A DNA stretch of 12,113 nt from CAZSTA01 sp964609495 [NCBI: uncultured bacterium]. GTDB taxonomy: Bacteria > CAZSTA01. Within the stretch, counting starts at the first letter, position 1, and every line of letters starts with the position of its first letter. Below are positions 7,813-12,113 of the stretch, piece after piece. The stretch lies in NCBI GenBank assembly GCA_964609495.1, contig CAZSTA010000104.1, positions 1-12,113 of the forward strand, written 5' to 3'. The notes below the pieces were generated by a model. The model was not told where the DNA came from and made no database searches. It was given only the letters and a program-made list of their open reading frames with translations. Position numbers and translations under genes: made by a program.

Positions 7813-8592
7813 GTGAATACCGATCTAAAACGATATGAACTCTTCGGCTGGGACTATGAGCATCACAGTCCATTAAGCAAGCGAGAGGTGGCCTGGTATA
7901 AGAGATTTGCACACAGAATAGGTGGGCCCGTGCTTGAGCTAGCCTGTGGAACAGGACGATTGTTAATCCTCATCGCCAAGGAAGGTTATTAGGTAGTCGG
8001 TGTTGACTTGTCTATGAGTATGCTTCATTTAGCCAGAGAACGAATCTCTCTACTCCCTCTGGAGATCCAAGGACTCATTCAATTGGACAATACGGATATG
8101 TCTAATTTTCGATTCGACCGGAAGTTCGGTCTCATCTTTATAGCCGACAATTCATTTCGCGAGCTTAAGAGGAGAGAGCAACAGCTTTCATGCTTAAAAT
8201 GTGTTTATCACCATTTGTGGTCGGGAGGAAAATTCCTCGTGACGGAACGTCGTTTTGACCCCACAAAGTTCGTAAACGGTCGGAGAGATATACCTTGGTC
8301 AGAACCAATCCGCCATCCGGCTACCGGTGATTTAGTAAGACGAAAGGTTGAAATCCAATTGACTGAGAATGGGAAATGGATACGGGGGACGATGTTTTAT
8401 AAAACTACCCACGCCAATGGAAGCGAAACGGTTGAGGAATGTTCCTTTGAAGCTCCTGTTATGTTCAAGGACGATTACATTTCCCTTTTTTCTGAAGCTG
8501 GTTTTTCCCCAAGTGTTTTTGTAGGCTATGAAGAGCAAGAAGATGACGGAGAGAATCCGTTTCTTTGTTTTGTGTGCGATAAGGATGAATGA
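7813..8592 (+). pseudogene. Paralogous SAM methyltransferase interrupted by one in-frame TAG
   Basis: Read through, this frame has 260 codons including the stop, one codon shorter than the 261-codon gene just upstream. It shows the same fold: ELACGTGR at 42-49, Asp65 in VVGVD, NTDMSNF, then a C-terminal half diverged from its neighbour. Codon 60 (7990-7992) is TAG, between KEGY and VVGVD, where a residue such as Glu or Gln is expected (GAG or CAG changed by one base). The remaining 200 codons contain no further stop or frameshift, so the lesion is recent, or a sequencing error, or read through. I chose GTG 7813 because GGGAG lies 10 nt upstream and it aligns with the start of the paralogue. 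An ATG at 7735 in the same frame gives an extension of 26 residues without similarity. If the stop is real, no fragment would be a working enzyme. Confidence 0.75.
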
Positions 8593-8609
8593 TTTGCACC
8601 AGAAAAAGA

Positions 8610-8684
8610 TTAGATACCACCAGAGCGAAATACCGAGATCATCAGCCATATTCCGAATATAACTGCGATAAGAAAGCCAAACAC
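8610..8684 (-). CDS. Possible 24-residue single-span membrane peptide or remnant
   Basis: On the minus strand, downstream of the amidohydrolase gene, a frame stays open from 8750 to a TAA at 8610-8612. Its last part reads as one hydrophobic helix (about GFLIAVIFGIWLMISVF) with a basic residue after it and FIRGYPI before it. The best start is a GTG at 8684, but its ribosome site is poor. It could be a small membrane protein, the tail of a decayed membrane gene, or chance in A+T-rich DNA. Confidence 0.15.
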   Translation of the reverse strand: MFGFLIAVIFGIWLMISVFRSGGI

Positions 8685-8688
8685 TCCT

Positions 8689-8723
8689 AAGATTGGGTAT
8701 CCCCTTATAAAAGGGCCAATCTT
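8689..8723. terminator. Hairpin between convergent genes, possible transcript end
   Basis: An 8-bp stem (8689-8696 with 8716-8723) continues, after a five-base bulge, into a second 5-bp stem (8702-8706 with 8711-8715) closed by a four-base loop. It begins 12 nt past the stop of the minus-strand amidohydrolase, the expected place for a 3' end. Neither strand has a run of T after the stem, so it is not a classic intrinsic terminator. It may instead block exonucleases or act with Rho. Confidence 0.3.
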
Positions 8724-8734
8724 CGACTGGATAA

Positions 8735-10240
8735 TTAAGGAAGAACTGATCTAATAATTTGTCCTGCTTTAGCTCCGTTATATTCCACTCTATCCAGCGA
8801 TAGCACGCCGTTTACAAGGACATACTCAATTCCTTCAGGATAATTGACCGGGTCTTCGTAAGTAGCGGAATCCTTGATCTCGGCAAGATCAAATATCACT
8901 AGATCGGCTATTGCTCCCTCCTTTATCACTCCTCTCCCCTCAAATTTAAATCTCTTCGCGGGAAGATAGGTCATCTTCCTGATCGCTTCTTCTAAGGTCA
9001 ACATCTTCTCCTCTCTCACATATCTAGCTATCATTCGAGCAAAAGTGCCAAAAGTTCGAGGGTGAGCAGATTCTAACGGTTTCCCCTCCGCTATATCGGC
9101 ATCACTTCCGATCATTACGTAGGGTTTGCTTAGAATTGCTTTGATATTATCCTCTGACATTATACCTCTGAATATCGAAGGGATACCTGTTCCCAGCATC
9201 TCACCGCCTAATAGGGCTAGCTCTATAGCGGCTTCCCTTGGCAGAATTCCCCAATCCTCGCTTATCTGGGCTAAGCTCTTACCAAAAATATCGGGTTTGA
9301 CATCCGAGAAGATCATAATATCCTCGGGAGGAATAAAATCGCGGAATAATTCGTCCAGCTCTATCTTAACCTGCTTTCTGCTCTCAGGATCGGTTAGGTT
9401 TCTCCTCATCGCCTCATTTTCAAATACCCAATAGGGGAACAATTGAGTTAGAATAGCCTTGCCACTATCATAAGGGTAGGCATCCGCACTGATATCAATT
9501 CCCTCCGATAGGCTCTTATCTATTAAGTCGAGTAGCTCTTTATTCTTTGACCAGTTCGCCCTCCACGCGGTTTTGAGATGAGATATTTGAAGAGGTATCC
9601 CTGTCCTACGACTGACCTCGATGACCTCCCTTGTTGCCTCTACCGTCTCGGTCTCCTCACTACGTCGGTGAGAGGCGTGAAGTCCACCACATTCAATTAC
9701 AACTCGGCAAAGCTCGATGATCTCCTCGGTATCAGCATAGTGGGCTGGGACGTAGCGTAAGCCCGTGGATAATCCTAAAGCCCCCTCCCTCATAGCCTTT
9801 CTGACTAGGGATTTCATCTCTTCCATCTGCTCAGGATCGGGTTTATCAGGAGACATCCCCATAACCTCTTTGCGAAGGGTGGTATGACCAAAGAGAAGAC
9901 TATAATTAAAAGCTATCCCTTTCCCCTCAACTCTCCTGAAGTGTTCGCCGATATCTAAGGGAGATTCCCCGCAATTCCCCCCTATAACCGTGGTTATTCC
10001 CTGGCGGATGAGATGTTCATCGATCTCCTTACGAAATATGCCAAATTCATAGTGAGTATGGACGTCAATGAAGCCGGGAGAGATGATAAGCCCTTCGGCA
10101 TCGATCACCTTCTCGGCGTCATCACCGAGATTGCCGATATTGATTATCTTATTCCCCTTTATTCCCACATCTGCCTGATAACTCTCCTCGCCAGTTCCGT
10201 CTATTATGTTTCCATCTTTGATGATTATATCATACATCAT
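8735..10240 (-). CDS. N-acyl-D-amino-acid deacylase (D-aminoacylase) family amidohydrolase
   Basis: 501 residues from the chosen start; a zinc amidohydrolase that cleaves N-acyl groups from D-amino acids in characterised relatives. Motifs in order: DVHTH with His61 and His63, GGNCGES with Cys90 as bridging metal ligand, ASHRRSE with His191, ISHLK with His221, and GSDAD with Asp380 as the likely catalytic acid. The spacing of His61/His63/Cys90 and of His191/His221 is the same as in the Alcaligenes enzyme. The HPRTFGTFARM and IADLVIFD segments near the end are also typical. I start at ATG 10240 because AAAGGA precedes it by 6 nt and similarity begins there (MMYDIIIKDG). An ATG at 10291 would add 17 unlikely residues and overlap nadE. 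No signal peptide. It lies 38 nt behind nadE, so co-transcription is likely. Substrate is inferred; relatives acting on other N-acyl or dipeptide-like compounds exist. Confidence 0.85.
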   Translation of the reverse strand: MMYDIIIKDGNIIDGTGEESYQADVGIKGNKIINIGNLGDDAEKVIDAEGLIISPGFIDVHTHYEFGIFRKEIDEHLIRQGITTVIGGNCGESPLDIGEHFRRVEGKGIAFNYSLLFGHTTLRKEVMGMSPDKPDPEQMEEMKSLVRKAMREGALGLSTGLRYVPAHYADTEEIIELCRVVIECGGLHASHRRSEETETVEATREVIEVSRRTGIPLQISHLKTAWRANWSKNKELLDLIDKSLSEGIDISADAYPYDSGKAILTQLFPYWVFENEAMRRNLTDPESRKQVKIELDELFRDFIPPEDIMIFSDVKPDIFGKSLAQISEDWGILPREAAIELALLGGEMLGTGIPSIFRGIMSEDNIKAILSKPYVMIGSDADIAEGKPLESAHPRTFGTFARMIARYVREEKMLTLEEAIRKMTYLPAKRFKFEGRGVIKEGAIADLVIFDLAEIKDSATYEDPVNYPEGIEYVLVNGVLSLDRVEYNGAKAGQIIRSVLP

Positions 10241-10278
10241 AAGCGATCCTTTCTTTGAGACCCTTCCGCCTCCCCTTT

Positions 10279-11100
10279 TTATCTCCCCCAATCGCGTGCG
10301 TAGCGGAAATCCCGATCTATCGTTCTCTTCGATACTTTAGCGATAACTGGCAGTCGCCTTTTATACTGGGAACTCCTCACCTTCTCGTGAACTTTTAGGA
10401 CGAAATTCTCAGCGAATCCAGCATCTATAAGCTCATCTAAGCTATACCTTTCATCTACCATTAGGTGAAGCAATCTATCCACATCCTCATAGGTGAAGCC
10501 CAATTCGCCCTCATCCGTCTGACCGAGCCAGAGATCGGCGCTGGGTTTCTTCCCGATGATTCTCTCAGGAACACCTAGATGCCTTGCTAATTGACGAACT
10601 TGAGTCTTGTATATATCACCCAGGGGATTAATAGCTGAGGCCATATCGCCGAAGAGCGTTCCGTATCCCAACAATAACTCCGTCTTATTACTAGTGCCGA
10701 TGACAAGCGCTCCCCACTCAACCGATTGATCATAGAGGATCGTCATCCTCTCCCGAGCCATCTTATTACCTCGACGTATGTTATCCGCATCGGGAAAGAT
10801 CGCAAAGTAGCTATCGATCATCGGGGTGATCTCCAATTCTCTATAATTAATTCCTAACTCGTTCACCACCACTAAGGCATCTTCCCTGCTCTGAGGATTA
10901 CTGGTTTTATAGGGCATTATCACCGCCATAACGTTCTCTGGACCTAAAGCTCTCTTAGCCAGATAGGTTACCGTAGATGAGTCTATCCCTCCCGATAAGG
11001 CTATTATCCCTCTGGTAAAGCCCACTTTATATATCTCATCCTGGATAAAGCCTACTAATAGGCGCTCCAATAACTCAGTATTTACGTCTAAGCCGCTCAT
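10279..11100 (-). CDS. nadE: NAD synthetase, synthetase subunit
   Basis: 273 residues, cytoplasmic. It adenylates deamido-NAD with ATP and amidates it with ammonia to NAD, the last step of NAD synthesis. Seen: the PP-loop SGGIDSS (36-42), [10 protein letters not shown] (110-119), GTSNKTE (135-141) and [15 protein letters not shown] (145-159), all NAD synthetase signatures. The length fits the synthetase domain alone, without the fused glutaminase domain of long NadE proteins. That activity is encoded by the next gene upstream, whose end overlaps this gene by 26 bp. The start is ATG 11100, supported by AAGGAGG (11108-11114 on the complement) 7 nt upstream, inside the upstream gene. The overlap suggests translational coupling and a two-subunit complex. 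Confidence 0.92.
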   Translation of the reverse strand: MSGLDVNTELLERLLVGFIQDEIYKVGFTRGIIALSGGIDSSTVTYLAKRALGPENVMAVIMPYKTSNPQSREDALVVVNELGINYRELEITPMIDSYFAIFPDADNIRRGNKMARERMTILYDQSVEWGALVIGTSNKTELLLGYGTLFGDMASAINPLGDIYKTQVRQLARHLGVPERIIGKKPSADLWLGQTDEGELGFTYEDVDRLLHLMVDERYSLDELIDAGFAENFVLKVHEKVRSSQYKRRLPVIAKVSKRTIDRDFRYARDWGR

Positions 11101-11935
11101 CCTGAATCCTCCTTAGCTCGTTAATAGTCAGGTTCAAATTCTCATCTCTTAACATAGGCGAGACCATTCTCTCGCGCCTAATGACACTATCATCTATCTC
11201 GGCTATAAATAAACCCTCCGCGAAGAACTCAGCTTTGAGAACTTCTTTACATGAGGGATCGATTATCTCCGATCCTCCCCAGAAGTTCACTCCATCCTCA
11301 TATCCAACTCGATTGACATATATTATATAGACTGTGAAGAACTGAGCATAAGTTCTATTCAACCTCTCCCAACTCTCAGCACTGGAGAGTTTAGGTTCAG
11401 TTGATATCCCTCGCCCGGGACTACAGGAGATATTTATCAGATAATCAGCCCTATCCTGCACCGCGATATAGGCGGCCGAAGGATGCCAGAAGTCCTCACA
11501 GATCAGAAGCCCCATTCTGCCGAAATCGGTATCGAAAGCCTTGATGTTATCTCCCCTAGCTAAGTATCGCAACTCGTCGAACATCCCATAGGTGGGGAGA
11601 TAAACCTTGCGATGAATATGCTTTATCTCCTCGTTCTGGATATAGATCGCGGAATTATAGAAGCGACAATGCTTCGATTCCTCAACAAAGCCGAATATTA
11701 GAGCCAGATCGCGAGCCTCTGATCTTAGCTCCTCTATTATCTTGCTATCTAAATCCAGGGCGACATCCGTCACCAAATCTTTCAGATGATAACCAGTAAG
11801 GCTCAATTCTGGAAAGATAAGAAGATCTACATCCTCTTCCTTAGCTCTAGCGATATAATCTATATGTTCCTTCAAGTTCTCATTTATATTTCCCAAGGTG
11901 GGTTTAATTTGAGCTAACCCTACTCTGAATTTCAC
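11075..11935 (-). CDS. Nitrilase-family glutamine amidohydrolase subunit of NAD synthetase
   Basis: 286 residues, carbon-nitrogen hydrolase fold. The Glu-Lys-Cys triad is visible: Glu43 in FPELSLTGY, Lys110 in HRKVYLP, Cys146 in LICEDFW. The segment [12 protein letters not shown] (113-124), with [10 protein letters not shown] and [13 protein letters not shown], is that of the glutaminase domain of glutamine-dependent NAD synthetases rather than of omega-amidases or N-carbamoyl hydrolases. It should release ammonia from glutamine for the NadE product encoded next. The start codon is GTG (11935-11933) with GAGGAGG 8 nt upstream. It is the first gene of the minus-strand operon, about 33 nt behind the predicted transcription start. 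What differs from the common form is that this domain is a separate polypeptide. Confidence 0.88.
   Translation of the reverse strand: MKFRVGLAQIKPTLGNINENLKEHIDYIARAKEEDVDLLIFPELSLTGYHLKDLVTDVALDLDSKIIEELRSEARDLALIFGFVEESKHCRFYNSAIYIQNEEIKHIHRKVYLPTYGMFDELRYLARGDNIKAFDTDFGRMGLLICEDFWHPSAAYIAVQDRADYLINISCSPGRGISTEPKLSSAESWERLNRTYAQFFTVYIIYVNRVGYEDGVNFWGGSEIIDPSCKEVLKAEFFAEGLFIAEIDDSVIRRERMVSPMLRDENLNLTINELRRIQDERLRRKY
11108..11114 (-). promoter_or_regulatory. Ribosome site deciding the nadE start
   Basis: AAGGAGG on the minus strand lies 7 nt before ATG 11100, inside the last codons of the upstream amidohydrolase gene. Such a strong internal site shows that nadE is initiated on its own and that the two frames are not a fused gene broken by a sequencing frameshift. 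Confidence 0.75.
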
Positions 11936-11974
11936 TTAGTCGTCCTCCTCAAAGTTATTATCTAATACCTTTGA

Positions 11975-12003
11975 ATCTTAGCAAATTTAATTATCTTTGT
12001 CAA
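11975..12003 (-). promoter_or_regulatory. Promoter of the NAD synthetase operon
   Basis: On the minus strand a perfect TTGACA (12003-11998) and TAAGAT (11980-11975, four of six) are separated by 17 bp. Transcription would start near 11968, 33 nt before the GTG start. The -10 overlaps the left arm of a 7-bp inverted repeat. Confidence 0.65.
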
Positions 12004-12015
12004 TAATATTGCTAA
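11978..12015. promoter_or_regulatory. Inverted repeat across the divergent promoters, possible operator
   Basis: TTAGCAA (11978-11984) and TTGCTAA (12009-12015) are perfect inverted arms with a 24-bp A+T-rich centre; their midpoints are 31 bp apart, about three helical turns. The left arm overlaps the minus-strand -10 and the right arm overlaps the plus-strand -35, so a bound dimer or looped pair could control both directions. It could also be chance in A+T-rich DNA. Confidence 0.25.
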
Positions 12016-12037
12016 ATTTCTTGAATTATGCTATAAT
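12009..12037 (+). promoter_or_regulatory. Divergent plus-strand promoter reading out of the window
   Basis: TTGCTA (12009-12014, four of six) and a perfect TATAAT (12032-12037) lie 17 bp apart, with TG one base before the -10 (extended -10). Transcription would start near 12044. The first ATGs after it (12056, 12065, 12106) run into stops within eight codons or at once, so the gene or RNA served must begin at or beyond the right edge. Confidence 0.6.
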
Positions 12038-12113
12038 TTCGAATATATAGGAGTGGATGGAAGTATGTAAAATTTCGTGCTAGTAGATTTTTACTAAGAA
12101 GTCAAGATGTGAT

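Noticed and set aside
8332-8649. Minus-strand 105-codon frame opposite the second methyltransferase
   Set aside because: The overlapped plus-strand frame is clearly methyltransferase-like; the antisense translation is low in complexity and lacks motifs.
10013-10258. Plus-strand 81-codon frame opposite the amidohydrolase gene
   Set aside because: It is antisense to the metal-binding N-terminal region of the amidohydrolase and has no ribosome site; treated as a shadow frame.
10241-10291. Longer amidohydrolase start at ATG 10291
   Set aside because: It would add a basic, glycine-rich tail unlike the family, overlap nadE, and ignore the good ribosome site before ATG 10240.
11075-11100. Frameshift within a fused long-form NAD synthetase gene
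   Set aside because: The downstream gene has its own strong ribosome site and a normal N-terminus, so a true gene overlap explains it better.

Overview
The window looks like chromosomal DNA of an uncultured bacterium of moderate G+C content. Its own genes (GH42, kinase, redoxin-like protein, NAD synthetase, amidohydrolase) use AGA/AGG for arginine and ATA for isoleucine heavily. Starts are mostly preceded by AGGAGG-type ribosome sites, and promoters are of the sigma-70 type. There is no phage, plasmid or transposase gene. The mix of a GH42 enzyme, a PEGA-domain protein kinase and a PEGA/TPR exported protein fits a candidate-phylum bacterium such as a Poribacteria-like lineage, but that placement is a guess from gene style only.

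Layout. Bases 1-327 are non-coding. They hold a head-to-head pair of REP-like palindromic units (81-180) and a strong extended -10 promoter (234-262) for a family 42 beta-galactosidase-type glycoside hydrolase (328-2442). Next comes a two-gene unit on the same strand (2589-6800). Its first gene is a membrane-anchored Ser/Thr protein kinase with four PEGA-type modules, two before and two after its single membrane segment. Its second gene is an exported protein with a degenerate thioredoxin-like domain, four PEGA modules and TPRs. A possible 19-codon leader ORF overlaps the kinase start.

Bases 6925-8592 carry two tandem, diverged paralogous class I methyltransferase genes. The first is intact. 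The second has one in-frame TAG at codon 60 in an otherwise open 260-codon frame. Arginine codon choice in the intact copy differs from its neighbours, suggesting a different origin.

On the minus strand, one likely operon reads from about 11968 down to 8735. Its order is a nitrilase-type glutamine amidohydrolase (GTG start), an ammonia-channelling NAD synthetase (overlapping by 26 bp), and an N-acyl-D-amino-acid deacylase-like amidohydrolase. The first two together form a split version of the usually fused glutamine-dependent NAD synthetase. The operon starts at a TTGACA-N17-TAAGAT promoter placed back to back with a plus-strand promoter (12009-12037) that reads out of the right edge. A 7-bp inverted repeat spans both promoters and could be a shared operator.

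The least ordinary item is the PEGA kinase plus PEGA/TPR redoxin-like pair. It looks like a cell-envelope sensing module in which kinase and exported partner share the same beta-rich module. Its function cannot be derived from sequence alone.
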